Source: Rhizobium sophorae (GTDB lineage: Bacteria > Pseudomonadota > Alphaproteobacteria > Rhizobiales > Rhizobiaceae). From it: a stretch of 64,000 nucleotides of DNA. Each line of letters begins with the position of its first letter. Positions within the stretch are counted from its first letter, which is position 1. Shown here in pieces: positions 1-9,332 of the stretch. The position numbers were made by a program, and so were the translations under genes. The stretch is taken from the NCBI RefSeq assembly GCF_013087515.1, contig NZ_JABFCN010000002.1, forward strand, positions 62,001-126,000, written 5' to 3'. The notes beneath the pieces were generated by a model. That model made no database searches, was not told the origin of the DNA, and worked only from the letters and a program-made list of their open reading frames with translations.

Positions 1-294
1 GTGTCGTACGCTCAGCAATATCCGACCCTCGTTAACTCCGAGCCGGCGGCGCAAGCGGCCGAAGCTGCAGGCTTGTCGGTATTCACTAAAGTCGAGACAA
101 ACCCGCCGCAGACGATGATTGTCGAGGACTTCGCATTCATGCTTGAAGACCGCCCCGGGTGCTATGGATGGATTGGTAATGGGCCCGATGACAATGGCCG
201 CATCCTTCACAGCGCGTGGTTTGACTTCAATGACGAGGCCCTGCCATTTGGGGCGTCCTATTTCGCCGCAGTCGTTGAACAGCAACTGCAATGA
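1..294 (+). CDS. M20 family amidohydrolase, C-terminal end (partial)
   Basis: This is the last 97 codons of a gene whose start lies before the window. The sequence resembles the end of M20D amidohydrolases (hippurate or amino-acyl hydrolases), which cleave N-acyl amino acids with two bound metal ions. Visible family features are the VEDFAFML segment, whose Glu is a metal ligand in the family, a later LHS segment with a likely metal-binding His, and the terminal FNDEALPFGASY motif. The exact substrate cannot be read. The first codon happens to be GTG but should not be taken as the start. Confidence 0.8.
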   Translation: MSYAQQYPTLVNSEPAAQAAEAAGLSVFTKVETNPPQTMIVEDFAFMLEDRPGCYGWIGNGPDDNGRILHSAWFDFNDEALPFGASYFAAVVEQQLQ

Positions 295-406
295 TAACCC
301 GCGTTCGCGCCCTCTCCTAAGCGTCCTGAAGCTACCCCAAGCCGCCGCCATGGCAGGCGCTCGGAGAGAAGTGCGTCGCTGAACAGTTCCGGATGTGAGG
401 ATCTTC

Positions 407-1300
407 ATGCGAACAGTCAAAACCAAAACACTCGAAATTGCTTATTTTGAACACGGCTCGCCCGACGGTTGGCCTGTGGTGCTGAGCCATGGATTCCCGT
501 ACGACATCCACGCCTATGATGAGGTGGCCCCTCGCCTAGCGGAAGCGGGAGCGCGGGTGATCGTCCCGTACCTGCGCGGCTTTGGTCCAACGCGCTTCCG
601 GTCCAGCTCCACGATGCGCAGCGGTCAGCAGGCCGCTCTCGGCAAGGATGTCATCGACTTGCTCGACGCTCTTGATATCGAGAAGGCCGTTCTCGCCGGC
701 TATGATTGGGGCGGCCTTGCTTCATGCGTTGCATCGGCACTGTGGCCCGATCGAGTGGCCGGCCTGGTCTCCTATGCGGGCTACGACGTGATCGACGTGA
801 ACCGGCTCGGCCACGCCTACCAGCCCAGCCTGGAACAGGCTGTCTGGTACCAACATTTGTTTCAGCACGAGCGCGGCCGCGAGTGCTTGGCTCTCCACCG
901 CCGGGATTTGTGCAGGATCCTCTGGAAGCAGTGGTCGCCGACCTGGGCGTTTGACGACGCGACGTTTGACCGGACAGCGGCCTCTTTCGACAATCCGGAC
1001 TTCGTCGATGTCGTCATCCACTCCTATCGCTTCGACTTCGGGAACGCAGTGGGAGATCCCGCTCTGGCTGATCTGGAAACGCGGTTGGCCGAAAAGCCAC
1101 CCATAACCGTCCCCGCGATCACTATCGACGGGACGCAAGATCCGTTAAAGCCCGGCGGAACGGCTGATCATGCCCCGATGTTCAAAGCACGACACGAGCA
1201 TCGAGTGGTCGGGTGCGGACATAATCTGCCCTGGGAGGCGCCACATGATTTCGCCGACGCTACAACAACAGTTCAAGGTTGGTGCGGTTTCGCGTCCTAG
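407..1300 (+). CDS. alpha/beta hydrolase (epoxide hydrolase-like)
   Basis: The predicted 297-residue protein has the alpha/beta-hydrolase fold layout of the epoxide hydrolase/haloalkane dehalogenase branch. It shows the oxyanion HGFP motif near residue 28, a GYDWGG nucleophile elbow (Asp as nucleophile, as in epoxide hydrolases) and a late GCGHNLPWE segment carrying the catalytic His. The ATG at 407 is preferred over an in-frame GTG at 395 because TGAGGA lies a few bases before it. It is probably a cytoplasmic hydrolase; the substrate is unknown. It is followed by a convergent SDR gene. Confidence 0.8.
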   Translation: MRTVKTKTLEIAYFEHGSPDGWPVVLSHGFPYDIHAYDEVAPRLAEAGARVIVPYLRGFGPTRFRSSSTMRSGQQAALGKDVIDLLDALDIEKAVLAGYDWGGLASCVASALWPDRVAGLVSYAGYDVIDVNRLGHAYQPSLEQAVWYQHLFQHERGRECLALHRRDLCRILWKQWSPTWAFDDATFDRTAASFDNPDFVDVVIHSYRFDFGNAVGDPALADLETRLAEKPPITVPAITIDGTQDPLKPGGTADHAPMFKARHEHRVVGCGHNLPWEAPHDFADATTTVQGWCGFAS

Positions 1301-1376
1301 AGGCCGCAATCGGTTCGTTGGACTTGGAGCCGCACCGATTGCCGATCCGTGGGCGTGGCGCTCCTTTCGTATCCGT

Positions 1377-2186
1377 CTAGAGGCCGGGCCACATTCCTCC
1401 ATCAGGCCGCAGATTAGCCCCGGTGATATAGCTCGCACGCGGGCTCGCGAGGAAGGCGACAGCATCGGCAATTTCTTCCACTGTGCCAACCCGCCCAATT
1501 GGCACTTGCGCGAACATTGGCAGTGCGACCCTTTCGACTTCGGGCCATGGTGCATCTGGCGCAAGCCCTTGCGTAAGGGCCGCCTTGCGGAACGCTTCAT
1601 CAAGACTGGCGCTGTGAATCGTTCCGGGCGAGACTGTATTCGCCGTAATGCCTTCATGCGCTACCGCCTTTGCCAACGAGGCGGTCATTGCAATCATCGC
1701 CGCCTTTGCTGCGGCGTAGTCCGGCTTTTTGGACGGAGGCATCATACCCGCGAGGCTCGAGATGTTTATAATCCTTCCCCACTTCGCAGCCCGCATGTTG
1801 GGCAGCAAGTGAGATGTCATCCTCACGGCAGCTAGCACATTCCGGTCATATCCGCTGACCCACGTCTCGGTTCGCGTCGTCGACCAGTCCTCCGATTGAC
1901 CGGAGCCGCCGGCATTGTTGATGAGGATTTCTACAGGTCCGACGAGAGTCTGCGCTTCATTGACAAGGTGCTCGACCTCGTCGTCTTTCGTCAAATCACC
2001 GACAACAGCAACTGCGCGCCCGCCTTCGCTACAGATCTTGTGAGCAACCTCTTCGGCTTTATCTCTGTTTCGACCATGAACGATCACGATTGCCCCTTCG
2101 CGAGCGAGCGCTTCAGCAATTCCTTCGCCGATGCCCTTGCTGCTGCCGGTCACCAAGGCCACCTTACCGTCGAGTTTTAGATCCAT
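1377..2186 (-). CDS. SDR family oxidoreductase
   Basis: A classical short-chain dehydrogenase of about 269 residues. It has the TGSSKGIGEG nucleotide-binding motif near the N-terminus, the NNAGG motif, an active-site Ser and YAAAKAA (Tyr-Lys), and a C-terminal end with YITGANLRPDGG. The start at 2186 is chosen because GGGAGGT lies just upstream; an earlier in-frame start has none. It is divergent from an HxlR regulator with only 43 bases between them, so that regulator probably controls it. The substrate is not evident. Confidence 0.88.
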   Translation of the reverse strand: MDLKLDGKVALVTGSSKGIGEGIAEALAREGAIVIVHGRNRDKAEEVAHKICSEGGRAVAVVGDLTKDDEVEHLVNEAQTLVGPVEILINNAGGSGQSEDWSTTRTETWVSGYDRNVLAAVRMTSHLLPNMRAAKWGRIINISSLAGMMPPSKKPDYAAAKAAMIAMTASLAKAVAHEGITANTVSPGTIHSASLDEAFRKAALTQGLAPDAPWPEVERVALPMFAQVPIGRVGTVEEIADAVAFLASPRASYITGANLRPDGGMWPGL

Positions 2187-2229
2187 CACGACCTCCCTTC
2201 TAACGAGGACGCAACTAAAGGACAGCACC

Positions 2230-2610
2230 GTGAATGAGGCAATTACGTACTTAAAAGTGCCTATGGAATTGGAAGACGATCGAAACGTCTGCCTCGGCCC
2301 GGACGGTTCGGTCGCTCACGTAACGAGAACGCTCAATATGGTCGAGGGCCGATGGAAACTTCCAATCTTGTTCCGTCTTTTTGAAAGTGCGTCGATGCGA
2401 ACGTCGCGGCTATTGCGGGATATTCCAGGTGTTTCGCAGAAAATGCTAACGCAACATCTTCGAGAGCTCGAAGACGATGGCCTCGTGAGGAGACACGATT
2501 ACGAAGAGCAGCCTCCACGTGTTGAATATGAACTTGCAGCCTCCGGCCGTGATCTGATGCCGGTTCTCACAGCAATGAGGGACTTTTCGCGCCGACATCC
2601 TAGAGGCTAG
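2230..2610 (+). CDS. HxlR family transcriptional regulator
   Basis: A winged-helix regulator of about 126 residues of the HxlR type. It shows the family signature: a region like VEGRWKLPILFRL, then RDIPGVSQKMLTQHLRELEDDGLV as the recognition helix and wing, and a YELAASGRDLMPVL end. The start is taken as GTG at 2230, seven bases after AAAGGA; an ATG at 2263 is the alternative. It sits head to head with an SDR gene, the usual layout for HxlR regulators that respond to reactive aldehydes or quinones. That response is family knowledge, not visible here. Confidence 0.85.
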   Translation: MNEAITYLKVPMELEDDRNVCLGPDGSVAHVTRTLNMVEGRWKLPILFRLFESASMRTSRLLRDIPGVSQKMLTQHLRELEDDGLVRRHDYEEQPPRVEYELAASGRDLMPVLTAMRDFSRRHPRG

Positions 2611-3027
2611 GGAAGAGGCCAAGCCAGTGGAAGCCGAATGCGTCGTTGCCAAGTTCATTCAGGGAAGTTGCGCCGCCCCGGCAAGGGCAATGTTTGGCGA
2701 AGACCATACAGGACGAGTCCTCGTGACCACTGAGAACGACCTGGAGTATCGCTGGTGTACTGATTGAGCGCCTGCATCCCGGTACCGACAAAGACGGAAA
2801 GCCGGCAGACATCATGCCCATCAACGAAACATGTTGATAAGCGAGGTCTTGATTTTGGGTCTGGTCATGGGGAACTCGATTATGAGAGGCGATGTGCCAC
2901 GCTAGCGGCCGCCTGGCGGGTTCCCATCGCAAAGCTTCGTTTCAGAAATTAAATCAAACTTCACTCATATAGAGCAGCATCAGCAGCGTCACTGCAAGGT
3001 AGTCCCAATCCCAACACCGTGGGCCCC
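2611..3027. other. Intergenic stretch with one possible tiny ORF
   Basis: No gene is recognisable. A plus-strand reading frame from a GTG at 2627 to a stop at 2765-2767 would give 46 residues with a fairly protein-like composition (it contains FGEDHTGRVLV), but no ribosome-binding site is seen. The second half should hold the promoter of the GGDEF-EAL gene; I see no convincing -35/-10 pair. Confidence 0.3.
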
Positions 3028-4770
3028 ATGTCAAATACCCTGCCTCCTAAAACCAACAGGCAGCTCGCCTTAACCGTGGCGAAATTCGCGGAGGCGACGA
3101 ACCTTTCTCTGGTTTCAATCGATAGCAGAGGCGACATCGAGTTCGTCAACCCGTCTGCATGCAAGCTATTTGGTTACACGCGGTCTGAAATGATCGGGCA
3201 GCCGATCATGATCATCATCCCTGAGCGAATGCGGGGCGCCCATATGGCGGGGCTGCAGCGGGTGGCAGGGGGGCAGGCGCCCCACCTTGGTGGGCGGCCG
3301 GTCGAGGTTTGCGCCCTGAAGAAAGACGGCACGGAGTTTCCCATCGAAATCACCCTCTCAGTCTGGAACGGAAAGCGGGGATTTTGCGCGGGCGCTGTCA
3401 TTACCGACATCAGCGATCGCCGGGAACGTGAGAGCAAGCTGCTTCGGCTGGCCCGTCAGGATACATTGACGGGCCTCTCCAATCGCCATCGCTTTTCGAC
3501 CCTTCTTGCAGAATCCCTCGCGGCCGGTAACGCGGCTTCCATCATTCTCCTCGACCTGGATGGGTTCAAGGAGGTCAACGATACCCATGGACACCTGGTC
3601 GGCGATTCACTGCTACAGGCGATTGGCGTTCGCCTTCCCTACATGCTCGGCCGAAATGCCGAGATCGCCCGTATCGGAGGTGATGAGTTTGCTGTGCTCC
3701 TGCCCGGGATCAACAACCCACTAGCGGCACACGCGCAGGCGCAAGCCATTCTCGAAGCATTCCGCAAGCCGTTCGACGTAGGGGGACAGGTGCTCGAGCT
3801 TGGGACTAGCATCGGCATAGCGCTTGCACCCGCTCATGGACAGGATAATGAGGAGCTCATCGCAAGCGCCGATTTTGCATTGTACCGAGCTAAGGCCGAG
3901 GGCGGGAACGTCATACGCCTTTATGATGCTTCGATGCGTAGTGAAACCGCTGCACGCCGGGAAATGCGCGACGAGCTCCTCCGGGCACTACGCGGCGGCG
4001 AGCTGGAGTTGTTTTATCAGCCCCAGGTCGACCTTCTGGATAAGCGGATCGTCGGGCTGGAAGCTTTGCTCCGCTGGCACCATCCGCAGCGAGGCCTGCT
4101 TACCCCGGGCGCGTTTCTGCCGGCTTTGGACCAGAGTGCTCTGGCGTTGGAAATTGGCTGGTGGACGCTCGATCAAGCTGCCGCACGTGCGGGAGCTTTG
4201 CAAGCGAATGGGTATGACATCAAGGTGGGCGTCAACCTCTTTCCAGGCCAGCTGCGCGCTCCTAACCTCATTCATAAGGTTGCTAATGCCCTTCAACGCC
4301 ACTCGCTGAAGCCGGACCGGCTCGAACTGGAAGTGACGGAAACCATTACGCTCGCAAATGACGACCAGTCGTTCGAGGCGATGACGGCGCTTCGTGATCT
4401 GGGAGTGGGGATTGCCTTTGACGACTTCGGCACGGGCTACGCTTCGCTAGGCTCGTTGCAGCGCTATCCGCTGACGACCCTTAAGATTGACCGAGGCTTC
4501 GTGCAGCATATCAATGATAACCCATCGGATATCGCGATCACGCGCGCACTTGTCGGCCTAAGTCGCGAGATGGGGCTCAAGACGATCGCGGAAGGCATTG
4601 AGACCGAGGAGCAGGAACGGACACTCATCGGACTGGGATGTCCCTTCGGGCAGGGATACCGCTACGGCAAGCCGGTTCCCTTCCTGAGTGTTGTCGAACT
4701 CCTATTGCACCCGGGCCCGATGCAGGCGAGCTGTCCAATCGCTAACAAGCCCCACAGGAACGGCGCCTGA
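3028..4770 (+). CDS. PAS-GGDEF-EAL cyclic-di-GMP signalling protein
   Basis: A 580-residue cytoplasmic signalling protein. An N-terminal PAS domain (about residues 15-130) is followed by a diguanylate cyclase domain with an intact GGDEF motif (about 217-221) and a phosphodiesterase EAL domain. The EAL domain keeps EALLRW (about 345), the LEVTET segment, DDFGTG and KIDRGF, so both domains look catalytically competent. The product-inhibition RxxD site before GGDEF is not conserved (GRNA there). No transmembrane segment is seen. The start is ATG 3028; GTG 3019 is possible and neither has a strong ribosome-binding site. It would tune cyclic-di-GMP and thereby motility and exopolysaccharide; the PAS ligand is unknown. 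Confidence 0.92.
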   Translation: MSNTLPPKTNRQLALTVAKFAEATNLSLVSIDSRGDIEFVNPSACKLFGYTRSEMIGQPIMIIIPERMRGAHMAGLQRVAGGQAPHLGGRPVEVCALKKDGTEFPIEITLSVWNGKRGFCAGAVITDISDRRERESKLLRLARQDTLTGLSNRHRFSTLLAESLAAGNAASIILLDLDGFKEVNDTHGHLVGDSLLQAIGVRLPYMLGRNAEIARIGGDEFAVLLPGINNPLAAHAQAQAILEAFRKPFDVGGQVLELGTSIGIALAPAHGQDNEELIASADFALYRAKAEGGNVIRLYDASMRSETAARREMRDELLRALRGGELELFYQPQVDLLDKRIVGLEALLRWHHPQRGLLTPGAFLPALDQSALALEIGWWTLDQAAARAGALQANGYDIKVGVNLFPGQLRAPNLIHKVANALQRHSLKPDRLELEVTETITLANDDQSFEAMTALRDLGVGIAFDDFGTGYASLGSLQRYPLTTLKIDRGFVQHINDNPSDIAITRALVGLSREMGLKTIAEGIETEEQERTLIGLGCPFGQGYRYGKPVPFLSVVELLLHPGPMQASCPIANKPHRNGA

Positions 4771-5064
4771 GCCGAAATTGGGCCATCAGGTTGAACGATC
4801 GCTGCAGCTTCTGCGGCCCTGAGACGATATAATTGAGGTGTTGGTTCAGGCAGCCTGTGGTCATAGTCCAACCGTCACGAAGCTTTTGAGATGCTGCGAT
4901 AAGGCCGGCTGGCATAAATCCGCGTCCACCACCTTCAACGCAGTCCCGCTGCTCGTGGATCTGATATAATAGCGGCAAGCTGGTGGTAGAAGCTCCATGC
5001 CGAGAAATGCATCCTAAGCAAAGGCTAATGCGTCGGCGCCTCTCCCGGATCCGGCGGCTGCATT
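4771..5064. other. Intergenic stretch, nothing recognised
   Basis: About 290 bases between the GGDEF-EAL gene and the P450/TetR remnants. Short frames exist on both strands, but none has a ribosome-binding site or resembles a known family. It may be residue of the same deletion that damaged the next two genes. Confidence 0.4.
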
Positions 5065-5283
5065 TCAGGCTGAGCGAAGGGGGCGCCTAAGCATGGTCTC
5101 CAGCTCTACCTTTGCTCCGTCCGACAGGTACGGCTTGAACAAGCTCGTGACCTGCTTGAGGCCCCAACCGAGATGCTCTGCTTCTAGATTGTCGATGCCT
5201 TCCTGAAGGCTGAGATAGACCGCCCAGTACGTCGAGACGATCCAGACATTGGCAAAGCCAACTTGGCGAATACCGTATCCCGG
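5065..5283 (-). pseudogene. TetR-type regulator, C-terminal fragment
   Basis: The minus-strand reading gives about 70 residues (NVWIVSTYWAVYLSLQEG, then GLKQVTSLFKPYLSDGAKVE) that resemble the ligand-binding end of TetR-type repressors with an Nxxxxxxxxxx-YW core. No DNA-binding domain is present. Reading further upstream on this strand runs directly into the antisense of a cytochrome P450 fragment, so an apparent 96-residue open frame (5065-5355) is a chimera. The TetR assignment is by eye and moderate. Confidence 0.45.
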
Positions 5284-5599
5284 TCGGAACCATGCTGATC
5301 GTCCCGATCTACGCGGTGCATCATCACGCCTCCCTCTGGTCCAATCCGGAAACATTCGACCCGGATCGCTTCAGCCCGGAGGCGGCCAAGGCACGGCATC
5401 GCTATGCCTACATACCCTTCGGTGCCGGTCCGCGTGTCTGCATCGGCAATGCCTTTGCAGTCATGGAAGCCGCTACATCCTTGCGGTGCTCCCGCAGAAG
5501 GTCAGGCTCGCCGCCGCCGAGCCCCATCCACCAAAACCCATCATGAAAGTGACGCTGCGGCCCGACCGGGCACCCCGCATGAAGCTTGTGTTGCGCTAG
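5284..5599 (+). pseudogene. cytochrome P450, C-terminal fragment with frameshift
   Basis: The plus strand encodes the end of a cytochrome P450: the segment GTMLIVPIYAVHHHASLW, the ETFDPDRF motif, and the haem loop FGAGPRVCIGNAFA with its Cys ligand. The frame is then lost after the haem helix, and the family's end (AVLPQKVRLA ... VTLRPDRAPRMKLVL) continues in another frame. The first three quarters of the gene are missing. It lies back to back with a TetR-like fragment, as if one deletion removed the 5' parts of a divergent regulator/P450 pair. It cannot make an active enzyme. Confidence 0.8.
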
Positions 5600-5649
5600 C
5601 TTGCCGGTGATCGGTAAATGTGAGAGCCGATTCAAAGGAGACGTTGCGA

Positions 5650-5946
5650 ATGCTCACGCCGAAAACGCTTTATCCCGTCCTCATTGCAGGGCTGGTGTCC
5701 ATTCTCGCCGCGTGCGTTGATCCGACCGCGACCGTTTCCGGAGAAGGACCTTGTGACGATCGCGCCGCCGCAAGCCTTGTCGGCGGTCCAAAGCCGACCG
5801 ACGCGGAGGCGATGAAGCGGACGAACGCCAAGTCCGTCCGTCAGATCGAACCTGGCCAGATGGTGACCCATGACTACCGGGAGGATCGCGTGACGATCGA
5901 GACCGATCCTGTTTCAGGACGCGTGGTGGGTGCCATGTGCGGTTGA
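5650..5946 (+). CDS. I78-family peptidase-inhibitor-like lipoprotein
   Basis: A 98-residue predicted lipoprotein. The N-terminus has a signal peptide ending in the lipobox LAAC. The mature part shows the I78 inhibitor pattern: C, then AASLVG, PTDAEAMKRT, VRQIEPGQMVTHDYREDRV and a GRVVGAMCG end. Family members are small proteins that can inhibit serine peptidases; an envelope location is inferred from the lipobox. The start at 5650 follows AAAGGAG by nine bases. No operon partner is apparent. Confidence 0.8.
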   Translation: MLTPKTLYPVLIAGLVSILAACVDPTATVSGEGPCDDRAAASLVGGPKPTDAEAMKRTNAKSVRQIEPGQMVTHDYREDRVTIETDPVSGRVVGAMCG

Positions 5947-5966
5947 GGCTCGGGCATTACCCTTCT

Positions 5967-6944
5967 CTACCCATCAATCCGGAGAGCCTTTGTGGCTATA
6001 GGCCTCGATGACGTTTGTGAGCTCCACGTCAGGAAGGTCTCTTTTTTGACGCCATCCGTCCGCGCCTTCTCAATAAGCGGCCTGAGGGTGTCGTTGACGA
6101 ATTCTTCCATTGTCGTGCGCAGCGCAGGACGATCATCGCGAAATTTTACACGCCCATCGTTAAGAGCAGCCAAGGTGTCCTTATCATAGACCCACCGTTC
6201 GAGAGTTCCGAACCTCTCCCGGAATACCGTTTCGACCTCGCGATCGCTCGGATCGACAAAGCGATAACCCACCACTCTACCGAGTGCGCGGCTGATCATC
6301 GCGGCGATCTCGGTCATCGTGTAATCGATGCCCAGTTGCTTGACCGATCGGTGCCGGTCAGTCGGCGTGTCGAACTCCTTCGCCGCGAAATCCGCGATGT
6401 CTTGAATGGCAACCCAAGGAGCTTTGACGTTGGGGTCAAGCGACCAGCCGATCCTATCGTACTGCGCGATCGGGTCGACCCACCTGGACAGGTCCTCCAT
6501 GAACCAGCCACCCTGCAGGTGCACCAAATTGATGTCGTGTAGTCGGTTGAGGATCTGATCCAGAATGTGGAAGCCCTGGAAATGGCCAGTATTTCCGCTG
6601 ACCTCGGATCCCATTCCGGTCAGGCTCACGGCAAATTTCACCGGGGAATCCCGAAGTGCGTCGAAAAGCCGAAGCGCTACCGTAGGGTAGTGACCATGAA
6701 GATCCTCCGCCTCCCAAATGGTTTTGACCATTAGGAATGCAGCGTCAGCGTCTTCGAAGAACGCGCTAAGCTCACCATCACCAGTGTCGAAGCTGCCAAG
6801 GAACGGTTCTGCTCCTTTCGCGACGAGTGCATCGAGCGCGGGCCCTCCTCTCGAAAGGGCTTTGACTGAATGGCCTTTGGCCAAGAGGTTCTCGGTAAGT
6901 TTGGCACAGATCCTGCCGGTCGCGCCAACGACAGCAATACGCAT
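5967..6944 (-). CDS. NmrA-like NAD(P)-binding protein
   Basis: A 325-residue atypical short-chain dehydrogenase of the NmrA/SDR type. The N-terminal Rossmann motif reads VVGATGRIC, with Ile-Cys where the family usually has a small-residue GxxG end. The rest resembles NAD(P)H-binding oxidoreductases that often lack a catalytic Tyr-Lys pair. The C-terminal 25 residues are Ser/Thr rich and unlike the family, so the true end may have been altered. It is divergent from an AraC regulator with 73 bases between, suggesting joint control. Confidence 0.8.
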   Translation of the reverse strand: MRIAVVGATGRICAKLTENLLAKGHSVKALSRGGPALDALVAKGAEPFLGSFDTGDGELSAFFEDADAAFLMVKTIWEAEDLHGHYPTVALRLFDALRDSPVKFAVSLTGMGSEVSGNTGHFQGFHILDQILNRLHDINLVHLQGGWFMEDLSRWVDPIAQYDRIGWSLDPNVKAPWVAIQDIADFAAKEFDTPTDRHRSVKQLGIDYTMTEIAAMISRALGRVVGYRFVDPSDREVETVFRERFGTLERWVYDKDTLAALNDGRVKFRDDRPALRTTMEEFVNDTLRPLIEKARTDGVKKETFLTWSSQTSSRPIATKALRIDG

Positions 6945-7017
6945 GGCTAATCTCCTATAGTTGTTTGACCAAGATCCTAAAGGTTTGCGTCACGAGCAAA
7001 AGTGGAGATAATGCCAT

Positions 7018-7842
7018 ATGATCTCGAAATCGGGCCAACCTTCGAATAAGCTACCCTGCAGTACCGCTTGCGATCTGAGCCTTTCGTATGGGCCGGCGAT
7101 GGCAATCAGGATGGACTTCGCCGACTACGAAGCCGAGGGGGTGCTGCACCAACACCCGCAGGGTCAAATGATCCTGGCGCTCCATGGCGCGGTGACATGC
7201 AGAGCAGAAAGTGGGGTCTGGATCGTCCCGCCCGACTGCGGAGTCTGGATACCCGGTGGCGTTCCTCACAGCAATCAGGTCACGTCCAATGCTCGTCTGA
7301 CATACCTGTTTGTCGAGCCCGGCGCGGCCATGCTTCCGGATGAATGCTGCACGCTTTCGGTATCGCCGATGCTTCGGGAGATGATACACCGGGTAGCGGA
7401 ACTATCAGAAAGGGATGCGCGCGACGCTCATGTCGATCGCCTCGTGCGGGTCATGCTCGATGAGCTCGCGCTGATGCCGAGTGGGGGGCTGGAGCTACCC
7501 GTATCTGACCATCCAAAGATCGCCCTGATCGCTGCGGCTCTTTTGGCAGACCCGAGCGACCGCCGCACTGTCGGCCAATGGGCTGAGCATGTCGCCGTCA
7601 GCGAGCGATCGTTGAAGAGGCTTATGGTGCAGGAGACAGGATTGAGCTTCGGCCGTTGGCGGCGCCAGCTACATCTAGTCATCGCGCTGCGGGAACTTGC
7701 CGGCGGTGCAACAGTCCAACAGGTGGCAGGCGACCTGGGGTACGAATCCACGACGGCCTTCATCGTCATGTTCAGGAAGGCGCTTGGGGCCACGCCATCG
7801 CGTTACTTTGCCGATCGGCTTTTGAGCGCGGAGCGCGCGTGA
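7018..7842 (+). CDS. AraC family transcriptional regulator (cupin N-terminus)
   Basis: A 274-residue regulator. The N-terminal half has a cupin sensor (HQHPQGQMILALHG; PPDCGVWIPGGVPHS). The C-terminal half is an AraC double helix-turn-helix (GQWAEHVAVSERSLKRL, then VAGDLGYESTTAFIVMFRKALGATPSRYF). This arrangement is typical of regulators of neighbouring oxidoreductase genes. It is transcribed away from the NmrA-like gene, its most likely target. The inducer is unknown. Confidence 0.88.
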   Translation: MISKSGQPSNKLPCSTACDLSLSYGPAMAIRMDFADYEAEGVLHQHPQGQMILALHGAVTCRAESGVWIVPPDCGVWIPGGVPHSNQVTSNARLTYLFVEPGAAMLPDECCTLSVSPMLREMIHRVAELSERDARDAHVDRLVRVMLDELALMPSGGLELPVSDHPKIALIAAALLADPSDRRTVGQWAEHVAVSERSLKRLMVQETGLSFGRWRRQLHLVIALRELAGGATVQQVAGDLGYESTTAFIVMFRKALGATPSRYFADRLLSAERA

Positions 7843-8194
7843 GACGTTGCCCATCCGAAGTTCGGCGGCGACAATCCTAAGTCAACTTCCGGCTTGAAGC
7901 CGGAGGACGCCATCCAATAGCCACCTGGCAGTGATCTTCGCGAACTTGGCCTGGTGTGCCACGCCGAGAAGCGAGGCTCGTTTACAAGCGCTCCCAGATC
8001 GCGGCGATGTCGAGTCGCCGCAACTTCCGGTCACATAGTTTGCGTTTGGGCCACCCACAAGTCGGTCTACCTTTTCCGTTCCACCGGCGGCCAACTTTTA
8101 CCGCGCCGGCCGGCTACGCTGAGGCCACATGCGAGAAAAAGGCCTCTTTTCCGGCATCCTATATACGAACCGGCCCCGTGTGGGTTGCATCCGC
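7843..8194. other. Intergenic stretch, nothing recognised
   Basis: About 350 bases. Overlapping short frames on both strands have no ribosome-binding site and no recognisable motif. I see no repeats or strong hairpins. Confidence 0.4.
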
Positions 8195-8485
8195 TCAATG
8201 GACTGACCGACTGAGAACGCGATGGGGATAGGCGGCTTTGAATTGTGATATCATTGCACACGCCTGCTGCAACACTCGCTCGGCCGTCTCGGGTGGATCC
8301 CGCGCGAGTTCGTCGGCATTGACGCGGATCGCCTCCGCCATGTTCGCGGACAGCGCCGCAAAGCGCCTCTCACCATAGACCAACGCCTCTTGTGAGGCTG
8401 TCTCAAGCCATCGGGCGAAATCCACGATGATCTCTTCCCTTTCCGGGATGCTGGCGCTGCTGATGATGTTGATGTTCTCTTCCAT
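8195..8485 (-). CDS. Small hypothetical protein (96 aa)
   Basis: I do not recognise this family. The protein is acidic and mostly helical in composition, with a repeated Ala/Glu pattern and no signal peptide or membrane segment. An ATG at 8485 is preceded by GGAG nine bases upstream, and codon use is ordinary for the window, which supports it as a real gene. It has no close partner. Confidence 0.5.
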   Translation of the reverse strand: MEENINIISSASIPEREEIIVDFARWLETASQEALVYGERRFAALSANMAEAIRVNADELARDPPETAERVLQQACAMISQFKAAYPHRVLSRSVH

Positions 8486-8767
8486 GTGGTCTCACTCCAT
8501 ACAGACGTGGGAAAGTGATCGAGCTCATCAAGCCTCGGTCGTCGATGAGCTAGGAAGTGAACAAATCAAATTCAAGCTTCAATGCAGCTCGAATTCTCCG
8601 ACGGCGCGTCGGCATTTGTTGGGCTGATGTCTGCCTTCGAGGTGGGAGCTCCCTCCCAGGTTTGCGATCACAGGCGGACATCTTTTTAAGGTCTCGGATT
8701 AAAGTCCTGGCAATGGCGGTTTCGGAATCATCGAAATGGCGATGGTCATCGTTTCGAATGGGTTCTT

Positions 8768-8952
8768 AAACGGGCACCGTACATGACTGAGGTTCCCGTG
8801 AACACTATCGGAAGAGAGGCTCCGAATTCAGCCGCTACCGACGTGGCTATCACGGGAAGGACACTGACCGCGCCCCAGCCGGTAATCTGTGTCAGTGCAA
8901 GGACGCACTTCAGCTGTATTAGTATGGTGTTTCCGCGCTCGGTCTGCCGCAT
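8768..8952 (-). pseudogene. MFS transporter, N-terminal stub
   Basis: The minus strand begins with an ATG at 8952, five to six bases after GGAG, and encodes about 60 residues resembling the first membrane helix and loop of a major-facilitator transporter (LALTQITGWGAVSVLPVIA, then FGASLPIVFTGTSVMYG). Similarity then stops and the frame ends shortly after in unrelated sequence. The remaining eleven or so helices are absent, so this is a truncated remnant. The family call rests on one helix and its flank. Confidence 0.45.
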
Positions 8953-9332
8953 AGAGACTCCAACTTTAAACGGTTGGATAACAGGATCGATATATCGGGA
9001 TTGTGACAGTTTTGACCAACCAGAAGGGTCTCGCGATATTCGATATTCCGCCATTACTAGCCATACAGGCCAATATCTAAGGCCTCCCTGTGCACTTAAT
9101 TCGAGGTTCCCATTACGCATATTGTTGCAGCTACAACTCGAATGCCTCGCGCTTGTTTAATTGAGCGATAGGGGGCAAAGTCATACCGAGGCGGCAGAGC
9201 GGGGATCCGCCTTAGGTCACGCCACGTCCGAAAGTGATCGGACTCCTCGGGATCGAACTAGTCCGCTGCACGTTGCCTCCATCGGCAAGTCAGCTGGATA
9301 TGGATACGCCGGGGAAAATTGGAGCGATCGCT
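8953..9332. other. Intergenic stretch, nothing recognised
   Basis: About 380 bases between the MFS stub and a small disrupted gene. No coding frame is supported. The right edge holds the ribosome-binding site GGAG at 9321-9324 for the next gene. Confidence 0.35.

Noticed and set aside
5065..5355. A single 96-residue minus-strand protein
   Set aside because: The first part is antisense to a P450 fragment; only the last 70 residues look like protein (a TetR-like end).
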